From positions 620,001-684,000 of the forward strand of contig OZ237736.1 of the NCBI GenBank assembly GCA_965178125.1: a DNA stretch of 64,000 bases, read 5' to 3'. The first letter of the stretch is position 1; each line of letters begins with the position of its first letter. Below are positions 44,634 through 57,697 of the stretch, one piece after another. The position numbers were made by a program, and so were the translations under genes. The notes beneath the pieces were generated by a model. It was not told the DNA's origin. It worked only from the letters and a program-made list of their open reading frames with translations, and made no database searches. This DNA is from Bilabrum cf. latius (Eukaryota; Bigyra: Bicosoecida; Bigyra; Bicosoecida).

Positions 44634-47591
44634 ATGCTTAATTTTCAGCGCCACGAAATCGGAAAGAGCGAGTGGGTATTTCTTGGTATCGTCGTCAGTG
44701 AACCTGAGCGATTACGTGCCGCCAATCGATGGGTTCGAGTGGATATAGATGAGGTCACTGGAGACGAGCCTGGCAAGTAGCCATAGCAAGTAACGCACGA
44801 CGACGATGTTACTAGTCGCCACCTCCCGGAATGGTTAAAACGAAGCAGACGAAACATTGCTCGTTTTTCTTCGTCACTGAACGAGCTGAAAGACGGAGTG
44901 TCTCGCTTGAAGGTTGGAATTGCCGCACTCAATGAAAAGGCCCAATAGACTGCCTCCGACAGAGACAACCTGGCTGCCCTCCAGGAGTCTGACGCTCGAA
45001 TGAGAGCGCTGCTGCGCAGCCGTAGCACGTTTGTAGAGTTCTTTTGCTAGTCACCTTTGGAGGTTGCGGCATGCATTGTGTCATGCTTGAATGTATCTGA
45101 CTTGTGTGCAACCGCTCGTCTGTGCAGATCTCTTACTTTGAGTCTGCAATCCAGTGCGAGCGCCATGGCCCCACTTTGGCAGGCGTCGATCGCGAGTTTC
45201 GGAGTGTGCGGAGGCATCACAGGCGGAGACGGATTGCAGCGGCTGGCTTCCACCTATCGAGGAACGGAGGTTGCACTTCATCCAAGCAAACAGGCTGCCT
45301 TAGCCCATTCTTGGCGAGGTGCACGGGCAAGCCAAGAGCTGCAGGATCACCATGACGCCAGCAAAAGCAGCGGTTCATTAGCAGTGCGCGATCGTAGAAA
45401 GTCTGCTGGATCAAGCCGCTGCACAAGTATGCCCGCTGTCCAAAAAGGCGCCGTTGCTTCGTCGGAAGCCGATGGCGCCGCTCCGCACCACGATTCTCGC
45501 GCACATCGAGGATTTCACGTCGGTCTTCTTGTGGCGCTCGAGGCATGCAGGAGTCTTGCTGCCAGGCTGAACCGGGCGCTAGATGACGCCGCAGATCGAG
45601 CTTGGCACAGAGCAAGCAGCATCCTCCAGGGGAGCAGTAATGTATCCTACCGACCAAGGGCAGTGGCGCATGGCCCATTTTCGGGCGGGAGACGAAGCCG
45701 CGCGGCAAAGAGCTCAGTATTCCATGACCTGTCCTCGAGCCGGCTACATCGCGGCTTGGAAGGCGCGTGCATCGTGTGCGAGTGCGCCGCACGGTCTGCA
45801 CTTGAGTACAGAGCAGAGGCAAGCCATCCTCGCCTGAGCGCTTCCACTGCCGCTGCCGGAGCCACTGCCAGTGGCCGTACCACCGCCAGGCGGTCCCTCC
45901 AGCAGGCAAGTTTTGCGAGTCGCACGTGGATCGCGCGGCTGGACCAGATGGAGCTGAATCGGGCATTGTACGCAGCTCTGCAGGAGGACCAATCGCAGTA
46001 TGTGGAGCTTGCAGCGCATGCTATGGCTAACCTGATAGCTGCACGAACGCACCACGCCGAAGCGCAGCGCATTATGCAGCAACCCGATTGGGTAGCTGGG
46101 AAACGAGATCACAGCTATGGGCTCGCCGGTGGTGATGCACCGGGCAAACTTAGAGACCATAAGCTTGAAAGCCACACAACCGGCACCCAATCAACATCTC
46201 GCGGCGGTTCTGCAACGCGCAGGAGTGTGCCAGGCATGGCGAGACGGCTCCGCGACCTTGTGCCGATCGCATCCAAATCCACGCAGGCTCTGCCAGCGAT
46301 GCACTCTGCAAGAGCGCTTTGCTCTCTCTTATTGTAGGATGCTGACCCTGTAATTGCTCCGGTCTAGGACTACATGATGAGGCATCTGCTTGGCCCGCAG
46401 CCCCCTGTGGGTCTATTAGATCTGTCTGTTGCTAGGCACGCCAGCTCGCCATTGCCCGACAATCATATTCATCTACCTGCATTGCATCAGTCGGACCCTG
46501 CAGTACCCAGACCTGTGCAGTCGCTACAGCGTGCGAGGGTATGCGCGCAGCACGTCGAGTATCCACAAGTGGCTGTCCTGTGGCCAAATCCTGGCACGTC
46601 GGAAGGGGGTCAGCACGAGCACACCAAAGCGATAGTACCCGGCGGGGATGTCTCTCCACGCACTGGCGGTAGTGTATCTCGCATGCTATTTGCAGCAAGG
46701 ATTCAAGCTGCATCCAGCTCTAGTGCAGCTCAACTACCGCAGAACCCGCTGATCGATGGCTTGGTGGACCCCGCTGGGTCACCTGCTGCCTCTGAACTAC
46801 CTCACATGGATACTTGGGTCGGCAGCATGGCATCATGGAGTGGCGCTGCCCAGCCGCAAATGCTCCTTCGGGTCGGCCTATTCCCTGACGGTGTTGTTTG
46901 CGGCTACGGTGCTTGCTCTGATGGCCAGCACGTGTTGGTTGGCGGGCGGATGCAGGTCAGCAGCGCGGCAGGGTAGGCGGCGGGGCGGCTCCATGTGACA
47001 TACATGAAGAAGCGGCGGGTAGGTAGCGAGACTTGCATGGATGGCAGGCAAGGTGGTGCCACCGGCAGTGCGTCTACAAGATGGCCAGAGATGCACCAGT
47101 TAAGTTCACCAAGGGTTGAGCCTGATGATACCTCAGGCAGCATCGACATGAGCGCCGTGCCGCATACTGCCCTTGGACTGCTGCATAGACTCAATGCAGC
47201 TGGAGGCGTGCACGGCGTGATTGAAGAAATGGAGCGGGAGTCGGCTCACCTGGTGCTGCTAGGGTACAGCTGCGGGTATCGACTACGGGCGGGGGCTGCA
47301 GGTCGGCACGTCGACATCCCATGGCCGAATGGCGGGGTGTTTGGTACCTGGGAGGTGGCGCGCTCCAAAGGAGGCGGGGGGAGCAGCGCGATGTCACGCA
47401 GTCCCAGTCGGGGATGTGCACCCTTGGGCGCGGGGGCAGCTCCAGGGAGCGCTTCCTTGCCACCCGTGGGTGGTGCTGCTACTGGCAGCACCAGCTAGCA
47501 TCAGACTGTGCCGTCACGTGACCGGCGGGAAGCCGTGCGTGGCGCTGGCGGCGTCTTTCGGCTGACAGTGCTCCCGGGGTAGACAGGATGA
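44634..47591 (+). CDS. F-box protein, long disordered C-terminus
   Basis: A single frame from ATG 44634 to TGA 47589 gives 985 residues. The N-terminus looks like a small globular domain (SEWVFLGIVVSEPERLRAAN) followed by a heptad-like helix. At about residues 139-185 an F-box is visible: SPLEVAACIVSCLNVSDLC-ATARLCRSL and PLWQASIASFG. F-box proteins bring substrates to SCF ubiquitin ligases. The rest is rich in Ala, Ser, Gly and Arg with no domain recognised. TAG sense codons: 44778, 44784, 44946, 45048 (directly before the F-box), 46335, 46365, 46974, 47496 and 47580. It is head-to-head with the giant ligase, 84 bp away, so the two may share a promoter. The last 440 bp are duplicated downstream. 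Confidence 0.7.
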
Positions 47592-47757
47592 CTGCCATAG
47601 AATGACTACCAAAGGATATTGTTTTGCCCCGTACTCAATTATATGGATCATGAACGTTCACTGGGAGCCTCTGGAATTCGTCCCATGAGATCGGTCGCCA
47701 GGCCTCAGCCTCCGAGGATCACCCGCCATCGCTGGCTATCTCACTAAGCTCGGCTAT

Positions 47758-48130
47758 CGACATGATTTCCCTACGTCGCATTGCCCTTGGAATGCTGCAT
47801 AGACTCAATGCACCTTGTGGTGGGCACCGCGCAATGGATGATGGTGCGGGAGTCGGCTCACCTGGTGCTGCTAGATGGGCACCAAAAGGGGGTTGCTGGA
47901 CGGCATGTTGACATCCCATGGCCCAATGGCGGGGTGTTTGGTACCTGGGAAGAGACGCGATGTTTGCAGTCCCAGTCGGGGATGTGCACCCTTGGGCGCG
48001 GGGGCAGCTCCAGGGAGCGCTTCCTTGCCACCCGTGGGTGGTGCTGCTACTGGCAGCACCAGCTAGCATCAGACTGTGCCGTCACGTGACCGGCGGGAAG
48101 CCGTGCGTGGCGCAGGCTGCGTCTTTCGAT
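47758..48130 (+). repeat. Diverged tandem copy of the F-box gene's 3' end
   Basis: This segment is homologous to 47144-47562. The block at about 47966-48112 is identical or nearly so to 47398-47544, while the left part has substitutions and a net 46-bp loss. The stretch holds no complete gene of its own and is probably a decaying duplicate. Between 47592 and 47757, and from 48131 to 48255, nothing else was seen except the likely promoter region of the next gene. Confidence 0.9.
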
Positions 48131-48255
48131 TAGCTGTGCTGCATGCCTGTGGCGGAACGGAACGTTCCACACGAACCGAACCGAAACGTCCACCGCACAT
48201 GATGAATCGCAATCGCTTATCGGTGCAGATCTACGCTCTAAAGTACCTCACAGCA

Positions 48256-49941
48256 ATGGCTGCGCCGACAGTTCTAATTTTGATGTCATCAGTCGTCGTG
48301 TTGGTATCTAGCAAGGATCCTCTGGATGGGATAAAAGTCGCTGCGGTGCAAGCATACCCGCATCCGGAGCTCCAGCCTAACCTTGCACTGTACGCACCTG
48401 TCGCCGCCAATGCGTCTCAGTCGGGTGCAGAATTAGTTGTATGGCCTGAAGGCAGCAATGGATGGGTATTCTTGGCATCAAACGGATCTTTCGATCGTTC
48501 TGCGTACGCAAACTTCGGGGAGCAGCTGCCTGCGGTTGGGTCCCAGGCATCTACCGGTGGAGTGCAGATGAAGTCAATTGCTCAGGCCGCGCAGCAGAGC
48601 AGAATATAGATTGTTGCTAATTTGATCGAGATAGCTCCCTGCTCATCATCGTCGGACTGGCAATGTCCACCGGACGGCCGGTTTCTGTTCAATACTGACG
48701 TTGTTGTTGACCCGGACGGAGTGTTTCAGGCAGTCTACAGGAAATCTCACTTGAGTGGCACAAGTCCAGCCCTCGATTAGCCAGCACGACCAGACCCAGT
48801 CACGTTCAAGACGCCATCAGGGCTCCTTGCAGGCCTGCTGATCTGCCAGGATCTCTCCTTCCCACAGCCGTCGAGCCAGTATGCGAGGCCAGGCAATCAG
48901 GTAGATCTCGTGGTGTTTTCCACCGCGTGGTCTAACATAGCCCCTACCATACTCGTCACAAGCCTTGCACAGGCCTTCGCCAAGAATAACAAGGTGCCGA
49001 TCCTCGTGGCCAACCTGAACCAGGGCCCATCCAGGGATGGGGGAGGCCTATTCCTGTCCGATGGGACCCCTTAGCGCGTGTTTCTGCGACCTTTCAATGA
49101 AATTGGAGGTCTTGTGCTCCTCACCGCTTTCCTGCCTCACAATCAGGGTGCTGCAGCTGCGAGCTCGCAGCCTCTTGCGCTGTCTGCTTTGGGGGGTACT
49201 GTTGCACCAGACACGAGCGGATCGGAAGTCCGGGTCAACTAGAACTAGCTTCCTGCCACCACCAGCTACAGCGATGGGCAAGCAATCGCGAGCACTGCTG
49301 TCAGCACAACCGATTCTGCGAGCAAGACGTAGAGCACCCAAGGGCTTCTGCGGCACGGCACTGTGGCGCCGGTTCCGCAGCAATGCAGTGTGACCGGTTT
49401 CCAGATCCCTGCTCGCTGCCAACGCACCCCAGTGTCATTGAAACGGGCGCTGTACTCGGTGAATCCACCGACAGGCGGCCACTTGGAGTGCTCGTTGATA
49501 TTGAGGTGGGGCCAGGGCTCGATAGGTCCCGGCGATTCGGCGTCCTACCTCGTGGCAGCGGAATTTCCGCTCGTGGATCCGCATTCCTTGGACAACTTGA
49601 GCTTCTAGATATGCGCTTGGCTGCAGTGCCCGGACTTTCCGGTGTGCCTGGGTCCGTCGGCCGTGCTCGCCTCTCACACAAGGGTGGACTCCTTCGCGCT
49701 CGTGGCGGATGGGGTCAATGCTAGTGCGACTGTGTTTGGGGGCGCCACCGCGGGAATAGGGTTGCCTATTGACCCTCTTCTTGTGAATGCAACCGGGTGG
49801 TCTGCAGCGGACGCTGGGGCTGCGCAGCCAGGCGATGCCAAGCGGGCGTCCGTGGAGTCTATGCCGGGCTTTGGAGCCTCGCAGTCTGCGATGCTGCTTG
49901 GCGCACAGGTCATAGCAACAGCTCCTTTGTATGGGGGTTGA
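48256..49941 (+). CDS. Vanin/biotinidase-like amidohydrolase, secreted
   Basis: A 561-residue protein begins with a clear signal peptide, MAAPTVLILMSSVVVLVSS. The carbon-nitrogen hydrolase triad is intact: Glu in VVWPEGSNGW, Lys in VYRKSHLSG and Cys in GLLICQDLSF. The segment PPDGRFLFNTDVVVDPDG is specific to the vanin/biotinidase branch, which releases pantothenate from pantetheine or biotin from biocytin. The second half has paired cysteines (CAWLQCPDFPVCL) as in that family. TAG sense codons: 48607, 48778, 49072, 49240, 49246, 49330 and 49606. At 49606 the context LSF-UAG-ICAWLQC aligns with vertebrate members that have Gln before the (V/I)C. At 48607 many relatives have Tyr, a less tidy match. 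An upstream Met at 48199 in frame would hide the signal peptide. Stop TGA. Confidence 0.89.
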
Positions 49942-50161
49942 TGGAGGGTGCATGATTGTTGATATCTGCTATAAAACGGAAAGATTTGCCCGCGCAGCTG
50001 GCCGCAAAAGCCGCGCTTTGCGTTTCTTGGTAACGTGTACATATTGCGATATCTCAGACCACCCATCCATGGGCCTTTCAATTCGTCTGAACAGCCCAAT
50101 CTTGCTGATTTGATCACAGACTAGCTAAATATTAGTATTTTGTGGGAAGTCGCAGGCTGAT

Positions 50162-53100
50162 ATGCAGCAGCGCCGCAAGGATACAAAAGGGAGGTCGAGG
50201 ACGGCTACCGAGAACGCAGAAACGCAGGGTCATGCGACGCGCTCGCGTTCAACACGGCGCCAGCAGCCCCAAGGAGTGACTGGAGCCTCATGGAGAGATC
50301 TTGCTCGATTACAGGGGGCGGCGCAGCCTGTTGGCAATGGGAGTCGAGTACCAGCGGGGCCTAAGTTGCGCACAGGTGGCAGCCAAGGCAGAACTCGACG
50401 AAGTGGCGAGAAGCGCAAGAGTTCGCGCGGACCTGATAAGCCAGAATCATTGGCTAGTACGCGAAAAGAAACGCATCCCTCCCGTGATCTGTCGGTTTCA
50501 AGCAGGGGCCGTACGGACCGAAGCACAGATGGAGCAAACAAGCGGCGGCAACGCCCGCTGCAGAAGCACGTAAAAAGCCGTGAAGCGCCTGAGTCTGCAG
50601 CTTCTGATAACTAGCATCAATCCACACTTGTTCCTTCGAGCGAGTCGTCGCCACAAAGGATTCCAGACGGAGCATTCGGTTCTATTGGTGGCGAGGCGAT
50701 TGGTGCTGACGATCTCGAGAGCTCTCCCATCGGTGGCCGGGGCAGCTCGATGACGCAAGGACTACCTAGCAACCTGTTTCCTTTCCGCATGCAGAGTGGG
50801 AGCGAAGCAGGCTCACTGGCCGCCGCCGCCTCCGGCCTAGTCTCCCTGCAGAGCGGGAGGGCGCCCGCTCCCTTGTTCAGCGTGGGGGGGCTGCAGGCAG
50901 CCGGCCCAGGATCGGCCCAGACCGACAGCACAGTGGTCCCGGAGATCATCAGCTCGAAAGAACTGGTTTTCTCATCAACCGAAAGTCCAGCTGCTGCAGA
51001 TGGCAGCGAGCTGAACCAACCAGTCTCCTCGTCTGCTGCTGACGCGCAAGCTCCGGAGGACCTGTTCTTTTTTGGCGCCCCTCAGGTGACGGCAGGTGTT
51101 GGTGGCGCACAAACTGAAACTAGGCACCCTGCTAGCGCTCCTGCTTAGGCATAGGCATCTATTCCCGATGCCTCGCAGGAAGTAGCCAAGCCCCTTGCCG
51201 ACCCGCATGTGTCTGGGCAGGCAGCAGGGGGCGTGTCCGGAGGGGGCCGGGCTACCAAGAAGACCGACTTGACCCTGTCTGCAGACGTATCGCTGGCTGT
51301 GTCTTCCACTGTTGGCTCTCGACCGACCTCGCCGAACGATGAAGTTCCCACGGCAGGGGGTCAGAGCTAGGACGCACCAGAAGAGGGAGAGGCTCAGAGT
51401 ACAGGGGCATCAGACGACCTGCCCAAGCCACGGAGGGCGGCGAGAGCCGAGCACGGCCCCGTGTGCGTGCGATAGGCCTTCACCAGAGAACAATTGGAGT
51501 CGGCCATCTTCGAGGGATACGCCGATGGGATCGTGGTAGCGGGTGCGAGCGGTCAGGGCAACGAGACCGCTAGCCCAGCTCCCGTCGCAGTGGAGCCCGG
51601 TACGTACGCCGAAGTTGACGTGCTGGCGCCTGCCCTGCATGCCATTCGTAGGGAAGCAGCTAGAACTGCGGCGTTGGAGGCGCAAGCAGCCGCACAAGCT
51701 GGCAAGAAAAAGAAGGGAGCCAGGGGCGCATCTGGCACCAAGGATGGCATCAAGGGCAAGAAGCACGTGCGACCACGGAGCGTCCCTGTCGCTGAGCTCG
51801 CTGCGCTCGTGCCTCTGGCAATCGAGGAAGCTGCAATGAAGGGTAGCCAGAAGCAGGGCAACGCTTCGGGAACTTTAGTTCGCCGCAGCGAGATTGATCC
51901 TAGCGCGCTGCTATCGGGCGATGGTGCAAGGGAAGCAGCTAGCGGGGCAGGCGCCTCCAGCGGCTCTCGCCGCACAGTCCAGGACTCGCTTCCGGAGGTA
52001 GAGAGACGACTTGCTGAAATCGCCTTTCAAGGCAAGGTGCGCGACGGCTTGGTCAGCCCCGCTGCTGTTGCACGCAAGCTGGACGCGATCGTGGAGAACC
52101 AGGAGGTACTGGCCAGCCAGAACCGGCTGCTGAGCTCGGTGCCACCCACTGAATCGACCGATGATGCGGCCAAAATGGTATCTGGGCAAGCGTCAGCAAT
52201 CGAGACGCTTGTTGATGCTATGCTGGGGCCTGGAGGCGCTTTGCAGCAAGGAGACGTGTGCGTGCTGCGTGGTGGCGCGGCATCAACGTTGGAGTCCGTC
52301 GTCGATATCAATGCCGCAGGTATGGACGGGGACGACGGAGGCTCCCTGCTAGAAAGCAAGGCATCGGACGACGCTGACGCGGAGACGGAGTCAAGCAGCG
52401 AAGACGAGCGCAAGAGCTCCGACGATGCCGCGAGCGCCGGCCAGCGTCGGCGCCCCGTCCTGGCTAGCCTTCTCGTCCGAGTCTCAAAGACCACCGATGG
52501 AGTGGCGCTCCAGACGTCCAAGGCAGGCGATACCACTGGTGTCGAGCGACCGGCGGAAACCGACGATGTGGCTCTGTCTCTGTACCAGCAGGCAGCTGCT
52601 GCCATCTCAACGCTCCGCACGGCGCAGAACTCGCAGGGGCAGTGGCATTGCCCGAAACCAGTGAGCGTCAACAGTAGGGCACACGAAATCATCGCAGCGA
52701 GGCCGCCGTCGGCCCCTCCATCCGTGCCTGTAGGTGACTGGACAGTGCAAGACCTGGGCACGCTGCAGGACGCGGTGTCTGCTGCGGCCTATCCGATCGT
52801 GTCTCAAGCCATCAGCAAGGTAGCAACGTTCCGGTCCACATACCTCGGTGCCCTCTCTGCCCACGCCCGAGAGGTGCTCCAGCCAGCGGTTGAGTCCATG
52901 ACGGTTGGCCTCACGTCCCAGCTCGCAACGCTGCAACGACTGCAGGCGGACGTTGTGTCAGGCCGCAGCGCTGGGTCGCCACCTCCCGTGCTCGCAGATC
53001 TCTGGTCTGCCGCCGCCCGATCGGAGACTCCCGTCGGTGATGCGGGGGTGCCTCGTGCAGCCAAGCTAGGAAAGGCCGTTCGCGAGGCTGTGCAGGCTGA

Positions 53101-56100
53101 GCGAGGGACAGCAAAGAGCGAAGATATCGCTTAGGAGGAAAGGGCGGTCGCAGCTTCGTCGGTCGCAGTGATGGCGCTTATCCGCGCATTTGGGACATTT
53201 GCTGTCAGCCTCGCCGGTCAGCTTCAGGCCAAGTGTGCAGCTGCTGGCAACGAAGACGTAGATGTGCCTGCAGATGAGCTGCGCGTGATGGTCCGGACGG
53301 CTTCATCAATGGCGCAAGATCAGCTCTCTATGGCTCTGTGCCGAGTCTCGAGGTGGAGGCAGGCGGTGCTTGGCGTCGCAGCCCAGGCGTCGCGGTTGTC
53401 AGCAGAGACTGGAGTGCGATTGCTGCAGATGGTGGACAGCAACACTGGGTCTGCGTCGAGGGCGTAGCTCCTTGCTCCGTTTGCATGCCAGGGCGGCGTT
53501 CCAGAGGCCAACGAGATCGACCAGCTGTCCAAGAGTGCGCTCTCTGAGTTGGCCGGCAGGGTGGCCGCTGCCGTGACCCCGTCGATGCAGGCGCTCGAGG
53601 ACTCCGCCCGTGCTGCTGGCACTTCCCACGGCTCGATGGGCCGCGACGTTGTGAGCACTGTAAGGACAGGCCTGCGCGCTGCCAAGCTGCTCGCAGGCGA
53701 CGGCGTTGAGAAGAAACTCGGTCACATTGAGACGGTGGCTAGGCAGAACAACCCGAGGGCAGCAGTCGCTGTGGGTCCCTCGGCTGGAATCGGCAGTACC
53801 GCAGCCCTTGCCAAGGCAGCCGCGCTGGCCAGCTGCCCTCCTGACGTGGGAGGTGAGCTGTCACCGCTGGCCTCGTCTGCCGCACGGTCGGATCTGGACA
53901 AGGCAGTAGCTGCCAAGGTTGCGTTAGAGAACAGCGCGCACATGCAGGCAGCACACGTGTGCGCAGGCGTGATTGGTGGACTCGCTGATGACGAGGTGCA
54001 GGTGGCTGGTGCTCTCTCGGGTGACCTTGAGCTGCGCAGGCTGGACAGGACTGGCATGCTGCAGCGACTGCAGGCTGATGCTGCAGCTATTGAAGGACGC
54101 CTCAGCGAGGCCGAGCACAAGCTGCAGGCTGCCAGGACGAGCGGTCCACCACCCGGCCTGGAAAGCCCCGTGCCTGCTCTGCAGTCAGAATGCGAGAAGC
54201 TAGCGAGAGAGAGGCAGGGCCTCGCTGTCAAGATCAGGGCTCTGCAAGAACGGGCTGGTTCAGCACAGGAAGCGGTCCGCGTCGCGGCCCTTGGATCCCC
54301 TGTGCTCGCAGAGGCGGCTGAGCGATGGCGTGGGGCTGCCGCTGCCCTCGAGAGCGCATCGCCGGATGCTGCCCGGGACTTGCTGTTTCGCGTGCAGGGC
54401 GGCAGCGATGCTGCGGATTCGGCGGGTGCGGGTGCAACCGATGAGCAAGGTGGCACTGACAAGGCTCTCATCTAGAGCCGGGCATCTTCACCGCTTCGAC
54501 TTGGGGCAAGTGCTGCGCTGCAGCTGCTCGGTGCATTCGGCGATGCGGTCCAAGCTGGAGTCGCTGCTGACAGCGCGGTGCGCGCGAGCTCCATCCGCAA
54601 TTCCATCGCGCAGCTTGGCCAGTCGGTTCTTGCTGAGTGCAGGGCAATCATTGGTGGAGGTATTTCTAAGATTATCTCGGAGCTTCGTGAGGTGCTGGTC
54701 GAGGACTCGCAGGCAGCAGCAGCCTCGGGCATGTTCCCCGCAGTACCTCGGTCAAGCGAAGAGCTTGAGGCGCTGAGTATTAGCGGGACCTCCACTGGCG
54801 GTGTTGCTGATGCAGACGTGGCGGCATCCTTGCAGCAGGCTGCGCGCGGCTTGCACGCAAGCGTGCAGGGCGCGACAGTGTTCCCTCTCACAGAGCTTGT
54901 TGGCCACGTTGCTTCTGGTATCAGGACGGATGTAGCTCCCATCATCGGGTCGTGCATGCAGGCGCATGTTGCATGCGCACTTGCCGTGATTGGGGCAGTG
55001 CGCAAGCAAGAAATGATGGCTGCTAGCGAGTGCGTCGCACCGCTGGTGCGCCTTCGCCGGGCCATTCAAGAGCAGGTCACGGCCCAGGCACGACAGGTCG
55101 CAGGGTGGGCGGTGGCGTACGGCTGCTTGACGGTGCTGCGCAGGCGGCATTGGCGACTTTACAGGCAGGCCTGGCAAGGCGTGAACCCCGGCATCCCTGC
55201 GAACCCGAACGCAGTGCAGTGGGGCGCGGGTGCGGCTGAAGGGATCATCGGCTCGGCTGTCGCTGTGGTGGACGATGCTGTCATTGCATCGAGGCTTCGA
55301 AGCAGCCTAACTATCGAGGCTCTGCCCGCTGGGAAGTGGGCCGTCCCTCGGCTGCTCGACCCTGCAACGCAGGTTGAGCGGGCCAGCGACCGAGCAAGAG
55401 TAGGTCGCGAGCTGGCCGATGCGCGAGCCAGGGCCATCGTAGCCGAGTAGGAAGCGACATCATTGCGAGCAGACCTTGGTATGGTGCTCGACGAGGTGCG
55501 CGCGTTTGCAGCCAAGGCTAAAGAATCCAGGGCCGAACAGGCAAGGTAGGCCGCTGCCGCCATGTAGGGAGGCATGGCGCGCAAGGTGGAGGCCCTGCGG
55601 TCCTCTATGGCCACCCACGGTGCCAAGGCGGCAGGTGCGGCTGCCGAGCTGATTGGCCAGCTGGGCGGGCTCGAGGGGCAGATCGGCGAGTTCTAGTACA
55701 TTGGCGCGACTTTGCTCGATGGATGGAGTCGCAGAGACACGGCCTCTGACGTATCAAGGAGCGAGGTAGGCCAGCTTGTGCATGCTGCCTTTCAGGAAGC
55801 GCTGCAAGACTCCGAGGCTACGCCGTAGGTGCTGCAGGCGATAGAACGCGCCGCCGTGGCTGCCTGCCAGCGCGTGGATCCAGCTGGGGAGGCACCTTTG
55901 GCGGTATTGGTTGGGCTTCACCTGCGGGCATGCCTGGAAGCACTTGTTGATGTCGCAATCGTCTCGCCCTTGCAGGCGGCGGGCCAATAGCTGGAGACTG
56001 ACGGGCGCAATGTTCAGACCGAGATTGACCAAGGTGACGGGTAGGACGGTGCGGATTTGTCAGACCGTGTGGCGCAACTGCAGGCGACTTTGCAAGCTTC

Positions 56101-57472
56101 TAGAGCGCACCTTATCGCCGCAGCTCGCTCTCCTGATGCTGTGTTAGCAGCAGGTGCGCGAACCTCCCTGCAGATCGCCTCGTAGACTATAGCCGGTGCT
56201 CTGGGGAAGCTGCTGGATCGGGCCAAGGGGCAAGTGGGGCGGGCCAGCGATGCTGCAAAGCAGGCCGCAGGTGCCACAAAGTCCCGGTTTGACCACCTTA
56301 CCTCGCTGGCGCAGCGGCACTAGCGGCAGGCCCAGGAAGAGAGGAGCCTCAGGGCCAAAGCCGATTCGTCGATCAAGACCGAGTCGGACAATCAGCAGAG
56401 ACTGAGTGAGGAGCTGGAGGAACAGCGCGCAAGGGCCAATCTTGCGCGGGAAGAGCTAGAGCGCACGCGAGCCGAGCTCGAGGCGAGCCGCCGGAGGCTG
56501 GAGGAGACGGGTGCCGCACTGCGCAACGCCAACGATCGGGGATCCAGCCTGCAGACGCAGCTGGACCAAAAAGAAGCCTTGCTGGAGGCAGTTGGCAGCC
56601 AGTTAGTTGACAAGCGAGCAGGCAAATCGCAGCTGCACTACCCTGGACCAGCAGATGTTCAGGCGAGTCATTCTGGGATGGCAGCCGTCGGTTCCGACGC
56701 TCCTGCCCAGTCCAGGCGCGCACAGTCAGATCCTCACGGCGCGGGGCCATCCTCGGCATCGGATGCCCTTGCATCTAAGCGGGAAACGAGTGGTGACACG
56801 ACCGGAAGCGCGCCTGCCAAGCATTCGTCCGGTGCTGGTGATGATAGCGTGCATGCCTCGGGAGGGCCTACCGATGTCTCTGTTCCTGGTATAGGTCTGC
56901 CTTCCGTAGCTGGTGGCGGCTCCGTACCGGCGGGTTTGCCAGAGCTGGACCAACAAGCTGTGGCGGCTGCCGGCGGAATGGCCGGCAGCTTGCCCACTGT
57001 GGCTCCTACCGCAGGCCCGTGGCAGCAGCAGGGCCCTGCGCCGGGCTTCCCGCCAGGCAGCATGGGCATGCATTCCGGCGGCCATGGACGGTACACTGCT
57101 GCAAGTGGTGGTCCGCCGCCCGGCCTCGGCATGCAGCAAGGAGGGTACCCTCCCCAGATGCAGATGTACCCTCCCGCGGCTGGTGGCCAGCAGGGATGGG
57201 GCCCGCCACCACAGAGAGGTGGGTGGGGCCCGCCGCCTATGGCACAGGGGCCATACCATGGCGGGCCGTAGATGGGTGGTGGTCCGCAGCCCGGCGGGCC
57301 CGGCATGGGCCAGCACTACGGGATGCATGGCCAGATGGGTGCCCCTGTGGGGATGCCTCCGCAGCAGTTCAGCGGCGGGCTGCCCATGCAGTAGCAGCAG
57401 CAGCAGCATTACCATGCGCACGATCCGTCGATGTCGCAGTTTGGCGGTCACTCTGGTGGCGGTGGGTGGTGA
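50162..57472 (+). CDS. Very large Ala-rich coiled-coil protein, unidentified
   Basis: One uninterrupted frame of 2,437 codons runs from ATG 50162 to TGA 57470. It contains 19 TAG codons and no TAA or TGA. The first 100 residues are basic and Arg/Ser-rich; then come long Ala/Ser/Glu-rich blocks predicted helical (for example LRAEQAR-like charged heptads around 56330-56580: ELEEQRARANLAREELERTR). The end is Pro/Gly/Met/Gln-rich (GYPPQMQMYPPAAGGQQGWG), like low-complexity RNA- or membrane-adaptor tails. No enzyme motif was recognised. It may be a scaffold or cytoskeletal protein; that is inference from composition. TAG positions: 50612, 51146, 51152, 51368, 51473, 53132, 53465, 54473, 55448, 55547, 55565, 55694, 55826, 55988, 56042, 56183, 56321, 57269 and 57392. 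Confidence 0.82.
57392..57394 (+). other. TAG codon inside a polyglutamine (CAG) run
   Basis: The frame reads ATG CAG TAG CAG CAG CAG CAG CAT near the C-terminus of the giant coiled-coil protein. As at 31232, a Gln repeat interrupted only by TAG points to Gln as the meaning. Confidence 0.9.
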
Positions 57473-57697
57473 CGGCTGGTGACGACTGGAGCAAAGTTTA
57501 GACTTGTGCATGGTGCTAGAGAGGCGGAACGCTAGTAGTCCACCGAATAATCCAGTGATTTAGCATAAAAGTATCTATTTTAAGAATGTCTGTACTTGCA
57601 AAGCAGAAGGAGAACATTTAGATCCTGGATTGTGGCCTCACGTCAAGCATTCCCACTTGATCCTCAAGGGCAAAGGTGACTAAGCCTGGATACATTT

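Noticed and set aside
51553-54471. Long minus-strand frames opposite the giant coiled-coil gene
   Set aside because: They are shadow frames caused by GC-rich codons; they have no motifs and are interrupted irregularly by all stop codons when extended.
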